Assembly (NCBI GenBank): GCA_014529385.2
Contig: CM043953.1
Span: forward strand, 83,121,838 to 83,185,837
DNA: 64,000 nucleotides
Direction of reading: 5' to 3'
Source: Adiantum capillus-veneris
Taxonomy: Eukaryota; Streptophyta; Polypodiopsida; Polypodiales; Pteridaceae
Below the pieces are notes generated by a model that had not been told where the DNA came from, searched no databases, and saw only the letters and a program-made list of their open reading frames with translations. Positions 1 to 11,805 of this stretch are shown in pieces. How positions within the stretch are numbered: the stretch's first letter is position 1; every line of letters starts with the position of its first letter. The position numbers and the translations under genes are program-made.

Positions 1-1165
1 GTTATTATATCCCTAAAGCCTGGGTTAGAATCATATTTAACTATCATAAAACATAGTTCATTGTAAGTTTCTATTGATATCCTATCTACCCTTGGCCATC
101 GGGAAAGTGCATTGGCTACATGTTTGTACTTGCCAGCAATGTGAGCAATGTAAAATTTAAATTGCAAAAAGAAATTTGCCCACCTCATTTGATTGTTGAA
201 GAGCTTGGTTTGTATCATGGATGGAGTCCGCAAGAAGTACTTCCATGTGTCAACGGCATGTAAAACATCTCGTAGTTCCTTTTGTATATGTCTAGCATTC
301 GCTCATTGGATTTGAGTCTTTGAATCTTGTATTCTATGGTATTCCCTTATTGAAGCAAATTTTTGCTTGAAGGCATGCATCCAGGAATTACATTGGACCT
401 CAAATAGCTTTGAGAGATCCCGTAGTGTAAGCATAAGTTGAGAGATAAGTTTCTCTTTGAACTTTTCAAAAGTATTTTTCTCTCTTTATAGTCCATGTAC
501 ACTTAACGTTCTTTTTTGTTAAGTCATGTATTGGACCTGCTATAAGCATGAATTTTTCCTATGAAGCATCTCTAGTATGCACTCATACCTTTAGAGCTTC
601 GCAACTCATATAGACTCCTTGGATTAGTACATCTTTTTATTACCTCTACCTTTTGTGGTTCCATACAAATACCACCTTTAGAGATAATGTGACCTAATTA
701 TTGAATCTCTTTAAAAAAAACCACTTTTCTTTTGGTTAGAGGAAAGCCTAATCTCTCTCAAAACTTACCAGTTCATGCTATTGCCTTTTGAACTCCTCTT
801 GTGAAGCTTATAAAGCTCAATAAGGAGGCTTATTAGGCAGTGAGCTTCATGGTAAAATCTCCATTGCATGGTCATTCTCCCCTCATTGTGGAGATAGCTC
901 TCGGGGGTGTCATCAATAAAACATTTTGGAATCCATTTATAGGAATGTAGAAAATTCTAATTCCTCTTCATTCCCGTCTATTTTTTATATTGTTATTGGT
1001 TGAAACATTGAATTCATTTACAGACTTTTCAACAAAAATCATGTATATGAATATATAGATTTTCATTAACTTACGAAAAGCATGCATATTTACATGGTAT
1101 AGGATGCTACCCGACTTATAAACATGTATGTACATATATCCTAGCTTAGGAAAAACAAAAGCCTT
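1..1165 (-). pseudogene. gypsy pol remnant (RNase H and RT edges; deleted)
   Basis: There is no open frame, but stretch by stretch the DNA aligns with pol of the complete element. Positions 60-290 match the RNase H region at about 13990-14220. Positions 530-720 match the RT/RNase H joint at about 14490-14690. Positions 770-900 match the RT N-terminal edge at about 15180-15300. Positions 1000-1060 match the region after protease at about 15420-15470. The RT catalytic core (counterpart about 14740-15170) and most of the protease (about 15550-15900) are missing. This copy cannot encode RT or protease. These are hand alignments, so the edges are approximate. Confidence 0.7.
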
Positions 1166-1206
1166 TTGCTATGAGCATCCTCTTTTGGAGTTTCCAGCAT
1201 AGAAAC

Positions 1207-1980
1207 TCAAGGCAGATTGTTGCGTGCATTTATTTGGGGACAAGCACGATAGACATGCCCTTTCTGTCCACACTTGTAGCATTTTTTATCCTTACGAAAA
1301 CACTCTAGCTCTGTTGGAGAGAGTCTGTTCTTACCTTTGTAGACTCCTTTCTCCTTAGCGTTGTTATTGGTGTTGCTAGAGTTGCCTTTGGAGGAAGTTT
1401 GAGCATTATTCCTTCCTCTAGGCTCATTTTGATCCTTCACGTCCATGGGCTTAGAGTTTCTCTTAACCCCTTGCTGGAAATTGATTTGAGAGGTGACCAT
1501 AGTATGGTGTATGACCGCCGATATGGCATTAGGCCTTTGTGAGTTAATATACTCGGCCATCTCGTCAAAAATACCCGCACAAAATTTTTTCTTTTGCTCC
1601 TCGAAGCCTTTCTTTTTGTAGACACTGGCTTTGAGAAGTAAATCCCAAAACTTATCTACATACTTCTGGATAGACTCGTAGGGAGAGAGTTTCAAGCTTT
1701 TCCATTCTGTGAGGACATTGTCTTTAGTGTTGCTTGCCAAAAATTGTTTCATGATGGAGGCTCTTAAAGCCTTCCATGTCCTTGGAGCTTTCCTTTGGGC
1801 TCGTAGGCTAGCCCACCATTGACGAGCGGAGATCTGAAAATGCATAGATACCTGACATAGTTTAGAGGACTCCATGAAGTCCTCATCACCAAAGGCCACA
1901 TCAAACTGTTGGATCAAGGCCAAGATCTTGTCCGTAGCACCAAAGGTGCCATCATAGGTAAGAAAAGTGGTGTCCTTTCC
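1207..1980 (-). pseudogene. gypsy gag, capsid C-terminal part and zinc knuckle
   Basis: An open frame of about 238 codons downstream of position 1923 continues without a stop a little further upstream. It shows the retrotransposon gag core with a QWWASLR motif, then KQFLASN and WKSLKLSPYES stretches. It ends in a CCHC nucleocapsid knuckle, CYKCGQKGHVYRAC. Gag assembles the particle and packages element RNA. The frame lines up with 15908-16700 of the complete element. There is no good ATG for this half, because it continues the N-terminal gag half at 2031-2651 after one or more frameshifts. This is the best preserved coding piece of element 1. Confidence 0.8.
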
Positions 1981-2030
1981 TCCCTCCTTGAACTTCTTCA
2001 GCTTCTTGGACCTTCTCCACTTTACTTTTC

Positions 2031-2651
2031 TTACCTATGATGGCCTTTACTTTTGGGCTCTTTGAGAGAAGAGCCACTACCTTCATTGGAATATGAGGAA
2101 GGTGATGAAGATGGAGAAGAGGGTGACCTCTTTCTCTCCTTTTCCTTCTTTTGGTACCTCTCTTCCTTTTTGTGATAACGAGGAGGAGGAATTCCGGGAA
2201 ATCTTTCTCTCTTGGGGGGAGTTGGAGATCGTTGAGGCTGCCGTCTTCTTGGAGCCACATCTTCAGAAGTATTGGGAGACTCACTTCTTTCTCCTTCTCT
2301 TGGGAAAGGCTCTATAGTAGAGACTTCACCTTTCTTCTTGGATGGAGGTAAGCCCGCTAGTAATCATTTAAGCGCTTCATATGGGTTCTCCTCTTCTCTC
2401 ATTGTAGAGAGCCCTCTCTTGGAAATATCTTGAAGAGACTTCTCAGGTGCTCTCTCTTTTAGGGGAGTTTGGAGAATCCCATAACTATGAAGTTGTTGGA
2501 AAACTTCACCTTGTAGGGCTGGGTTTCCCATAGCTTGTTGCAGCTTAGAAACAAGACACTTAATAAACATGGGAGCATCATCATTAGCACCTTCATGTGC
2601 AAAATCAAAGTTATCAATAGTCGTTCTACTCTCTTGATTATTGTCAGCCAT
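2031..2651 (-). pseudogene. gypsy gag N-terminal part (frameshifted)
   Basis: The gag start is the ATG at 2651-2649, beginning MADNNQESRTT, which matches MDENNQESRMN of the complete element. The first frame runs to 2364 and contains LQQAMGNPALQGEV. A second frame (2258-2031) holds the arginine- and proline-rich linker MAPRRRQPQRSPTPPKRE and a KKEKERKRS stretch. At least one frameshift separates the two, and another separates them from the capsid part. The order and sequence match 16812-17306. Confidence 0.7.
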
Positions 2652-3052
2652 GTTAACAAAATTTATGTATGTACTTAGTGTATGATTTGGCAATTCAAAA
2701 CCTTAGTTTCCACTCCTCTTAGCCTTTGAAAATTGGCTCTCAAGTATCTACACCCATGGCTCAAAGTGGTTAATTATAGAGAGTAGAGGAGTAGGTCTAA
2801 CATAGCAGAGTTGCCCAGGGTTAGCTCCTTTCGGACTTCTTATGGCTCAATAATGGTAAAGCCGTAGGCAAGTCTAAAAAGACTCCATTATTAAGTCCAA
2901 ACCTCCCGAGGTGTGCACCATATCCCACATAGTGGGATCAACAAAACAGATAATAGATCCCAGTTCCACTTACCCTAATATAATTAAAAACATCAACCAT
3001 TTATAGGCTACTTAAGGACCTCTCTTCTTAAGCAAGAAAAGAGAAACCAAAT

Positions 3053-3064
3053 GCTCTGATACCA
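3053..3064 (-). other. primer-binding site, initiator-Met tRNA
   Basis: The plus strand reads gctctgatacca, so the element strand reads TGGTATCAGAGC. This is an exact complement to the 3' end of plant initiator methionine tRNA. It lies one base inside the LTR end at 3066, as expected for minus-strand cDNA priming. Confidence 0.9.
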
Positions 3065-3065
3065 A

Positions 3066-3210
3066 TGTAATGGAAATGGCCTATGCACTTAGAGAATAGC
3101 GGAATAAAGAGAATTAGAGTGAGCAACTTTGAGAGCATAGATGGTGAACTTAATTGGTAGTAGCAACTTAATCATAACACTTAATAACTAGGCATGAGCA
3201 ATACCTTTGC

Positions 3211-3288
<78 letters not shown>

Positions 3289-4952
3289 TTTTAGAGAATA
3301 TGACAACAGTTGAGGACCGAATTTATGTGGAGCCGGTCCCCCCTCCAAAAGGAATTTGTATTATAGATTCTCTCATTAAGAGAGACTTGATACAATACAA
3401 TCTTTGTGTTCCTTGAGACCTCTTTGGCAATATGGAGATGGAAGATTCATACACCAAGCTTTTGCATAATATCAAAAATCAATCTTAGCTTGAAAAAAAT
3501 CAAGAACTCGTGAACATCTTTAGTCTTTGTGTTCCCTAAATCATTTGAGTGCATGAGGATGTATACTTTTATGCATCAACTTGTGCCTAAAGCAACAATT
3601 AATCCACCTTGCATTACAATTAATCTACTTGCATTAAGTAACTAATCTACTTGCAATAAACCATTAGACTTCTTGCAATAAGCATAACATGCACTTTGTG
3701 GAAAGCATTAACTATCCCAAGCCTCAGTCCCAAGACCTCAAACACCTTCGAAGGTGGAGAGAGCTAGCAGGGAATGAGGGTAGGGAAGAGGAAGAAGAAG
3801 TATTCCATAGGAGAAAGAAATAATTCCTCACTTATCATCACTCTTCTTGCTTAGCATACATAATAGCATAGTAATGAAGATGGAAAGATTAAGCATTGAA
3901 GCATAGCTCTTGGTTGGATTTGCATTCCATAGCCAACAGTGTTGGTGTAGGCTCTCAACTTCTCAAGGAGCTTGGAGAAGGAGATGGAGCTCTTGCACCT
4001 TGCCTAGCACACAATGAGAGTGTTTGTGAGTGTGTGTGGGTGAGTATACCCCCCAAGCAACCCCCTATCTTGCTTGGGTAGACCCCCCCTTGTAGCTCAT
4101 GCTTGAAGCTCATTGGACCCCTCCATGCCTAGCCAATCATAAGTAGGAGGCATTACAAGCAGCAAGTGTAGCCTTGAGACAAGTGTCCCCCTTTCCCCTT
4201 TGAGAAAGAGGACTTGATAAATGCACAATAAATTAATTAAATCCCCTAAATTATCATTGGACCCCCTTGGGTGGCGAACGAATAGGCTTTAGGCACACCA
4301 TGAGGGCAACATGAGGAGGAACTTGACAAGTGTCCCTTTTGCTATCTTTGTACCATGCATGCCTTGTGTGAGTGTGTGGGTGTTCTCTCTCATCCCCCTT
4401 CATGTAGGGCTCGCCCCCTCCTTGTAGGGATTGAATCTTTGACTTTTTGACACCTCAACCCCTCATGCATAGGCCTAGTTCCCACCACAAGCTTGGTCCT
4501 TTAGCACTTTAAGCTTGGGCTGGGTTCTCACCTCAAGTGCAACCCTAACATCTCAAGCATGTCAAGCACCTCAATAATCTCAATCATTAAGCACCTCAAG
4601 CATCTCAAGCACCTCAAGCACCTTAGTCATCAAGCAGGACAAGCACCTCGAGCTGGGTCGGGTTCCTGCGCCTCAAGCTCAGCCCTAGCTTACCTAAGGT
4701 CAAAGGACTTTTACACACATTATTGGAGGTCTTCAATGAAGCTAACCCTAAGGTCTTATGCTCCATTGGTTAGCCTTGCTCTTTGATAGACCATCTCTCA
4801 TTTGGGCTCCTTTACCATTGGCCCCGTGTTGAGATAGATCTATAAGCACATGTCTATATCTTAACCCTTGTTTCCGTTTATTCTCCCACATTAAGTGATC
4901 AATTTAATATGATAAAACCATTTGGGTTGGTTAGATATTAGTTTTTATGACA
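3066..4952 (-). repeat. LTR of gypsy element 1
   Basis: The LTR begins (plus strand) tgtaatgg and ends tttatgaca, so on the element strand it is bounded by TG and CA. It matches both LTRs of element 2 along most of its length but is longer, 1887 bp against 1503 and 1390. Part of the extra length is an expanded GA tract at 3211-3288 and extra sequence around 3420-3700 and 4300-4700. It is clearly older or more diverged than the element 2 LTR pair. Confidence 0.85.
3211..3288. repeat. (GA)n microsatellite inside LTR
   Basis: About 38 GA dinucleotides with two interruptions. The same position in the element 2 LTRs has only gcaagagagataa, so this tract expanded after the copies separated. Confidence 0.95.
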
Positions 4953-6290
4953 AGCCCTCTCAACCACCTCGATGCTAATGAGTTTTTTGTCCTCATGTAT
5001 ATATATGGCAGAATCTTACAATGTCAAAACCCATGTGGTACATACCAGAGAGCCACGTGGTGGCACCTGGTCGAGTTGCCCTCCCAACTTTCTTCATAAT
5101 TCCTATAGAAGCCTCAAAAAAATTCATTTTTTCACCCTTGTTCCCGAGCTTTCCAATTCAGGCACAAAGCTCCTCTCCTTGAGCCGCAAAATCCTATTGA
5201 AATCTTATCTCCCATGCTACCTTTCATGATCACGCCGATGCCCCTCATCTTTTCTATGCCCCTGAACCGAGGCGGCCAAAAGCGTTCAAAATCATGTAGC
5301 AACTTCTCGCTAGCAACTTCCGCCATCTTCATCCTTTCATAACTTGGCACTCCAATTTTCATTTGAAGTGTCGTCAACTCCCATGACCTTCATATACCAT
5401 ATAGAACCTACAAAAATCTTGGCAAGTCTGCAAAAACATTAGATTGAACATCGACCGAGATGACCAAACCGGCTCAAAGCGGGGACCTTCGTAGAACCTC
5501 ATCTAGCAATAACTTGGCATCCATAACTCCAAATGATTATCTAAAAATACCAATATGCTCCACTTGATGAGCACTTCATGCCCATGCATTCACTTTACCT
5601 TTGATGATCCATCTGCAGCCTTGCAATCCATCTCAGATCCAACTTCATAATTTAATATCTTGCACTATGTAACTCCGTGTGATGAGTTGTCTAGACCTAC
5701 TCTTTTTTCCCTTCAAGCTCTACATATTCAAGCCAAAAACCATCACTTTGCACATCCTTCACTTGCCACCCTGTCAGGTGCTAAGTAGAGCACTTTTGGT
5801 CTAGAAAACCACATAGAGCATACATCTTCGCTGCCACTTGCTGACATAACAACCAAAAGATTGTCCATAAGTTTGGAAAAACCTTGAATACGTATGAAGA
5901 TTCATAACTTTCACCCCGTGCCTACAAAGCGGCACGACATCCACCCCCTCTAAACCTGCATAGCCTCGGCCTGTGCCAACCATTAGCCCAAATTGTTGGA
6001 TTATTTGAATATTCCCTCCTTTAGGATCCTAAGGAAAACACAAAAAAATCACATCAATAGATCATAAGCATGAATTAACTCATAAACCATCATGAGCCCC
6101 ACCTGGATCATATGGTAAATAAGTCAATATTCTCAAATCATGCACATATCCATCTCCACCCGGATCAAATGGCATATCAATCAATTTTCTAGACCACGCA
6201 TATAATTGTTGTTGCTCACCTGCATTCAAGTTTTCCATGAGCCAAAGCAAGCCGGAGCACCATGATGTGTTTCCTCGAAGGTAATAAGGG
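4953..6290 (-). repeat. inverted partial copy of the 38-48 kb tandem repeat
   Basis: The reverse complement matches the plus-strand array: 4953-5390 matches about 47280-47710, 5395-5800 matches about 46880-47280, and 5800-6270 matches about 46400-46870. The putative LTR start motif (tgaaggatg after a ggtggcaag tract) is found near 5770. Short open frames here, for example one containing PSYGRMKMAEVASEKLL on the minus strand, recur in the array copies. No intact gene is seen. Confidence 0.8.
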
Positions 6291-7570
6291 TCTCTGTTAT
6301 GCCTTAAGTGGCTAGCCTTCCCAAGAAGTCCTTTACGGCTTCTATGCCAGATGCATGTTTTTACCCTCTAGAAATATGTTGGCGTTTGAAGAAGCATTCT
6401 ATACAGGTTTCTTCACTTGGTGAAAAAAGATATTTGGGCCAATGATCAGTAACCTTACATCTAGATTTGTTGGCTATTCAGTCATTGAGCTTAAAAACAG
6501 AGTCACCATGCAGTGTTTCCAAGTTCCTAGACAAAGAACACAAAATCAAATATGAGAAAGCACTATATGCGCTTAAAGAACGCCTCGACAGCCCCATCAA
6601 CCCAAAGACTACTTCAGTCCATGAAGTTGTGTCAAGAGACGACACAATTGAGGAGGAGGGGAATGTTAGCAGCAAGCTAACTCGGATAACATTTTTCAGA
6701 GCTTTTATTGTAAAAACACTTATTATTTTGATAAATCGGGAATGTTGTAACTCCTATTTTCCAGATAAACAGTGTAGTTGATGAGCCACAGCTATAAGAG
6801 TTCAGATTGTATCAACCTGTTTTTAGTTAGAGCTCCCATACTATTAGTTTTGACCACACAAAAAGCTTGGCTAGGGTATAAAAGCCAATTTTTGTAAGTA
6901 TTTTACAAGTTTTTGGATAATAGAAACACAATGTGAGCTAAATGACTCTCACTTATCTCCTTCTCGCTCTTCCTACTCCCTTTCTGGTTGTCACATTGCA
7001 GTGTCGTCTGTTGCGTTGCAATCGCAAGTAAGAGCTCTATACATTGACGTAATCATTTTCATGGTAATCCATAGCTTCTGACGTCGTCGACCCACGGACT
7101 AATTTCATCATAAGTAGGAATTTAAGCTTCAAAATAATAAAATAATTTTAGGCGGGGTATTGGGGCATCATTGCTAAGCATTTAGATGCATTCTGGGTCA
7201 AGAACGACTAGGTCAAAAACTCACTCTGCTGTTAATAATCGCGATTTTTACACTTGACCTAAAGTGATATTTGAAACCATAAGCATGTGTTCTTAGGTCT
7301 TATAAACATGTCCTAGAAGTTTCATAACGTGTGGATGTCGTTTGATGCTATAACAGTTGCAATTTGTTTGGCAATGAGCGACTAGCTTTTGATGATTTCT
7401 GTCATTTGAGTGTAGCTTGAGTTACATGCAAGTTGTTTGTTGTTTTCCAAGAGATTGACAACCTCTTGTAGCCTCTATGCACTAGTCAAATTAGCTTTGA
7501 TGGATTGACAATTATATTGGTGGTTCTCGCTATGTCTGCAATAAGATAGGAGTGAGGTTAGACACCTATC
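6290..7570. other. unassigned stretch with one small open frame
   Basis: There is one plus-strand open frame of 104 codons (6467-6781), hydrophilic in its first half (KYEKALYALKERLDS), with no recognisable family. Downstream is a TATA-like box and a pyrimidine-rich leader. The stretch could be the edge of an unrecognised LTR element. No other coding signal is seen. Confidence 0.35.
6877..6884 (+). promoter_or_regulatory. TATA-like box
   Basis: The sequence tataaaag in a g-rich flank (agggtataaaagcc) is followed by a CT-rich leader ending near 7030. The layout resembles an LTR promoter, but no LTR pair was found. Confidence 0.3.
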
Positions 7571-7572
7571 CC

Positions 7573-7880
7573 ACAACTCGTAAAGCTAATCCCTGAATAT
7601 TGTGCTAGCGAACATACTCTATAAGATCCCTAGGCATGCTAACTCATACCATTAATATATTGCTAACCAGCATACTCTGTAAGATCACGAGGTATGGTAA
7701 GTAGCATACTCATAAAGCTACCCTGAATATTGTGCTAACCAATATTCTCTATAAGATTAGCAGGTATGCTAACTAGCATACTCATAAAGCTAAAACCTGG
7801 ATATTGTGCTAACCATTAGATTATGTAAGACCACTAGGCAGGCTAACTAGAAAACCATAAAGCTGAACAACATACCCAAT
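7573..7880. repeat. short tandem repeat, four degenerate units of about 65-80 bp
   Basis: Units contain the ordered words 'cataaagctaa', 'gaatattgtgctaacca', 'tctataagatca' and 'aggtatgctaactagcatactc'. Copies start near 7578, 7645, 7712 and 7785 and decay to the right. The half-palindrome gctaactagcata recalls the tatgctaattagcata array at 56.3-58.4 kb. Confidence 0.6.
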
Positions 7881-8212
7881 ATGGTAGTAATGCTAAACTG
7901 ACATAAACCTTGTATCAAACAACATACTCAAAATGCTACTGAGCATAATGAGCATGCCAACAATTATTATACATGCAATACATAGAATGCAATAAGTTAT
8001 GGCACAAGTATTTGATTGATCACCTGAGGCTCATCTAGGAGATGTAGAGGGCGTTTTATGTAGCTTTTCCTCCCCACTCGCTTTCGACAAACATCCTTCT
8101 TGTTGAGTGAAACAAGAGTCTCCTCTCTCCAAAAGGTGTAGAACAACTCTTTAATTTCATATGGGATAGGACTATGATGGTGTTACTTGTGACATGCAGC
8201 CAAGGAAAATAA

Positions 8213-8588
8213 TCAAGCATCAACACTAGGATTCTTCCGTCGTAATTTTTCCTTGAACAAGGTGTGATGGCTGACTTTTAGGAGCGTGGAGACTTTTGCA
8301 ATATGCATGTTTTCCTTTGAATTCAACAATATCTGCAATATTGCATTCTTCAAAAACTTCTTATTAGGTCTTGGCTGCTTGCCGTTAGCAAGTGTGTTGA
8401 GGACATTAGAGACAATTTTCATTGCACAACAACATCCGTTGAAGATTGACCATGGATTTCTTGAAGACTCTAGATTTCCAACTTTTTTTCTTTACTGAAA
8501 CCTTGTGTCCTACTCTTGAAACTACTCGCAATCTCGAAAGCAATTCTTTTTTTGTCCTCTTTGTTGACGACATGATCTCCTCGCTCAA
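8213..8588 (-). other. possible small gene, two overlapping minus-strand frames
   Basis: Two lysine- and arginine-rich frames overlap: 8588-8406 (60 codons, KKSWKSRVFKKSM) and 8422-8213 (69 codons, KQPRPNKKFLKNAILQIL and KVSTLLKVSHHTLF). The second could fold as short helices and would suit a DNA-binding transposon protein. I cannot place it in a family, and no start or promoter supports it. The upstream edge lies in a duplicated segment. Chance open frames are possible. Confidence 0.25.
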
Positions 8589-8970
8589 CTTTCATTTGTT
8601 TATTTTCTCATTGTTTTCTATTTATTTCTCTCTCGTATTTCCTGATAAGCAAAGTAGCTGGATCCTAGAAGTTGTAATTCGTTGGTTCTAATGGCTCCCT
8701 TATACATTCTCCTCCTAAGGTCTGTAAATGAGCATGTATTAGATAGTTGAAATTAATGAAATGAGTAGTTGGGAGCACATGATGCAGTGATGTAAACATA
8801 CTAACATTTGATTAACTACAATTCATTTGGAGATACAGTAATCGAAACATGCTAAACCTTGATTAACCACACAAAACAATTGATTTGGAGTTTTCTTACC
8901 ACCATTTTAGAGCGCGGTTCCATTTCCAGCATTGGAGGTTTTAATACTGTTGGAAGTTCCAGCATTAGGA
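8546..8970. repeat. direct duplication, copy 1 (partner 9434-9858)
   Basis: About 425 bp, highly similar to 9434-9858 at a constant offset of about 888 bp. Shared landmarks include gttgacgacatgatctcc and the segment around 'agagcgcggttccatttcca'. Between the copies is unrelated DNA (8971-9433). Confidence 0.85.
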
Positions 8971-9247
8971 AGAGGATGGGGTGTAGAAGGGCCTCTTTAT
9001 TTTCCACTAGCTTATGGAGGTGTTTAATATTTTGACGAATAGGTTTACGCCATGTGTGCAAGAATGGTGGGTGTGTAAGATATGTGTAAGAGTGGTCAAA
9101 GGATGCACTCTTCCCCCCAAAGAAGAGGTGGACAATTTTATGATTTTTGGCATTCCATAACTCCCACATATGATCTCCAATTTGAGCGGAGATCATAGAT
9201 CGACAATCTATGCATCGAGCTCTTTCCATAGATATTCTACATGACAT
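8852..9247 (-). other. unrecognised minus-strand open frame (131 codons)
   Basis: The frame overlaps the first duplication copy and reads through into the spacer. It contains GDHMWELWNAKNHKIVHL and MLELPTVLKPPMLEMEPRSK. The second motif recurs in the frame at 9700-9939 because of the duplication. No known domain, start context or promoter is evident. It may be a transposon fragment or chance. Confidence 0.2.
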
Positions 9248-9433
9248 GGTTTTACCCGCTAGATTTTAGATTCCATTTTGGGGGGGAACTTTGAAATCAA
9301 ATAAACTAGCCATTTTGCCTGTTTGAATTCAAAAAGCTCTCCTTTGATTACTATCCTAATACTAAAAGTTTGACTTTCTTAAAGTGCCAAATAATGAGGC
9401 CCTCCTAAACCTCATTCTCTTCCTAATGCAATT

Positions 9434-9858
9434 TTGGTTTTGTCCTCATCGTTGACGACATGATCTCCTCGCTCAACTTTCATCTGTTGGTTTTGTCATT
9501 GTTTTCTATTTATTTCTCTCTTGTATTTCCTAGTAACCAAAGTAGCTGGATTCTAGAAGTTTCAATTCGTTGATTGTAATGGCTCCCTTCTACATTCTCC
9601 TCCTAAGGCCTGTAAATGATCATGTAATAGATAGTTGAAATTAATGAAATGAGTGGCTGTGAGCACATGATGCAGTAATCTAAACATACTAACATTTGAT
9701 TAACTACAATTCATTTGGAGATACATTAATCTAAACATATTAAACTTGATTAACCACACCAATGAATTCATTTGGAGTCTGCTTACCACCATTTTAGAGC
9801 GCGGTTCCATTTCCAACATTGGAGGTTTTAATACTGCTGGAAGTTCTAGCATTGGGTT
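9434..9858. repeat. direct duplication, copy 2 (partner 8546-8970)
   Basis: Second copy of the duplicated segment, lying about 80 bp left of the complete gypsy element. The copies differ by scattered substitutions and small indels. Confidence 0.85.
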
Positions 9859-9935
9859 GTTATATTGTAGGTCCATTTCCAGCATTGAAAGTTGTTCGTT
9901 CTCCATATGTATGTATCTCTTCCAGAGAAAGGATA

Positions 9936-9940
9936 GCAAC
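9936..9940. other. target site duplication, left copy (gcaac)
   Basis: Directly precedes the LTR terminal tgtaatgc. An identical pentamer follows the other LTR at 19114-19118. Confidence 0.9.
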
Positions 9941-10692
9941 TGTAATGCAAACGGTCTATGAATTTTGAGAATAGCGGAATTAAGAGAATTAGAGTGAGCA
10001 TTTTTGTGAGATTACTTTGAGAACTTGGAGGGTGAACTTAAATGATGGTAGCAACATAAACATAGTACTTAATTAACTTGGCATGAACAATACTTTTGCA
10101 AGAGAGATAATATTAGAGAACATGACAATAGATGAGGACCGGATTTACTTGGAGCCGGTCCCCCCTCCAAAAGGCGTTTGTATTATAGATTCTCCCATCA
10201 AGAGAGACTTTGTTACAATACAATCTTTGTGTCCTTTGTGACCTTGGTGATGCTATGAAGATGGAAAGCTTCATGCATCACGATCTTAACATAAAATTTG
10301 CAAAAAGAATTAACTATCCCAAGCCTCAGTCCCAAGGTCTCAAACACCTTCAAAGGTGGAGAGAGCTAGCAGGGAATGAGGGTAGGGAAGAGGAAGAAGA
10401 AACATTCCATACGAGAAAGAAATAGTTCCTCACTTATCATCACACTTCTTGCTTAGCATAGCATAATAGCATAGTAATTAAGATGAAGAATATGGCAAGC
10501 TTAAGCATTGAAGCATGGCTCTTGGTTGGATTTGCATTCCATAGCCAAGAGTGTTGGTTGTAGGCTCTCCACTTCTCAACAAAATTGGAAAAGGAGATGG
10601 AGCTCTTTCATTTTGCAATCGACACAATGAGAGAATATGTGTGTGTGTGTGGAAGAGTATTCCCCCCCCCCCCCCTCTCTCATGCTTGGTCC

Positions 10693-10726
<34 letters not shown>

Positions 10727-11443
10727 TTATTTTATTATTTCATTTGGATATGTGTTCTCTTTTTCCTCTTTTGAGAGAAAGAACTTAATTATTTATTTTT
10801 ATGTATCTAAACTCTCATTGGACCCCTTTGAGACCTAGCCAGTAGTATTCAAGAACATCATGAGGGCCACGTGTGTAGGATCATTTGAACATGTGTCTTT
10901 TATGCTTATTAAGTCATTTGGTTGAATGGAATACTTCAAGGACTTATTCTATCAAGCAAGCATGTGTCTTTTATGCTTATTAAGTTATTTGGTTGAATGG
11001 GATACTTCAAGGAATTATTCAATCCAGCATGGACATTCACTTATCTTTGAATTTAACATTTCAAAAACCTTAATCATTTAATCATAAAAATCACCTCAAG
11101 CTTTGGGGAAGGTTCCCACATTCAGTTTAAGCGTCTTAGCACCTCATGCTTAGGTACGATTCCCACCTCGAGGTTAGCCCTAGCTTGCGTAAGGTTAAAG
11201 GACTTTTTAACACTAATTTTTGGAGGTATTTAATGAAGCTAACCCTAAGGTCTTTTAAGCTCCATTAGGTTGCATTGCTCTTTGACAGACCATCTCTCAT
11301 TTGGACCCCTTTACCATTGCCCCCGTGTTGAGATAGATCCGTAAGCACAAGTCTATATTCTAACCTTTGTTCCCGTTTATTATCCGACATCAGTTTAATA
11401 TGAGAAAATAATTTGTGTTGGTTAGATATTAGATTTTATGACA
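9941..11443 (-). repeat. 3' LTR of gypsy element 2
   Basis: Bounded by tgtaatgc and tttatgaca on the plus strand, 1503 bp. It is nearly identical to 17724-19113 over long blocks. It contains a poly-C run near 10662-10674 and a (CT)n run at 10698-10722. It retains a segment of about 100 bp (about 11000-11105) that is deleted from the partner LTR near 18770. Confidence 0.95.
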
Positions 11444-11460
11444 TTACCTCTCTCTTGAAA
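11444..11460 (-). other. polypurine tract of gypsy element 2
   Basis: The element strand reads TTCAAGAGAGAGGTAA directly before the 3' LTR TG. A purine run at this place primes plus-strand cDNA. Confidence 0.7.
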
Positions 11461-11805
11461 TCATAGTCATCCTCGACTATGAGGTAAAATAAATAAATCC
11501 ATAGTCATTAGTCAATTTGTCTTAGCGGGTAGAGGATTCCTTTTTACCCAACAACATCATTCCAAGATGGATGAATAATTCATTTGGTGCTTGGGCGACA
11601 TAGCTGCCACAAGCATGTCTTCTCTTTAGTCCATTTCAACCTCCCATGTAGAGTGACAAATTCTACATGGTGTTTGATAGACGTCGTCATCACAAACATG
11701 ATTCTTAGTATGCCTACTACTTCAATTTTTGCACAATAAAGAGAGAATTATTCTTATAAGATAAAAACATTGATCATTCAAAAGAAACATGTACAATTGC
11801 TTACT

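Larger units (their letters stand above)
1..4952 (-). mobile_element. Ty3/gypsy chromovirus-like element 1, 5' part (runs off the left edge)
   Basis: Read on the minus strand, the order is LTR (3066-4952), primer-binding site (3053-3064), gag (about 1200-2651), then a deleted pol (1-1165). The sequence is clearly homologous to the complete element at 9936-19118, but more diverged and missing pieces of protease and reverse transcriptase. The 3' LTR would lie left of the window. The element sits directly against an inverted copy of the 38-48 kb repeat at 4953, so it probably inserted there. The bases next to the LTR end (agccc, 4953-4957) are a candidate target duplication that cannot be checked without the other end. 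Confidence 0.85.

Noticed and set aside
3207-3416. Open frame beginning with Arg-Glu repeats
   Set aside because: Translation of the (GA)n tract inside an LTR.
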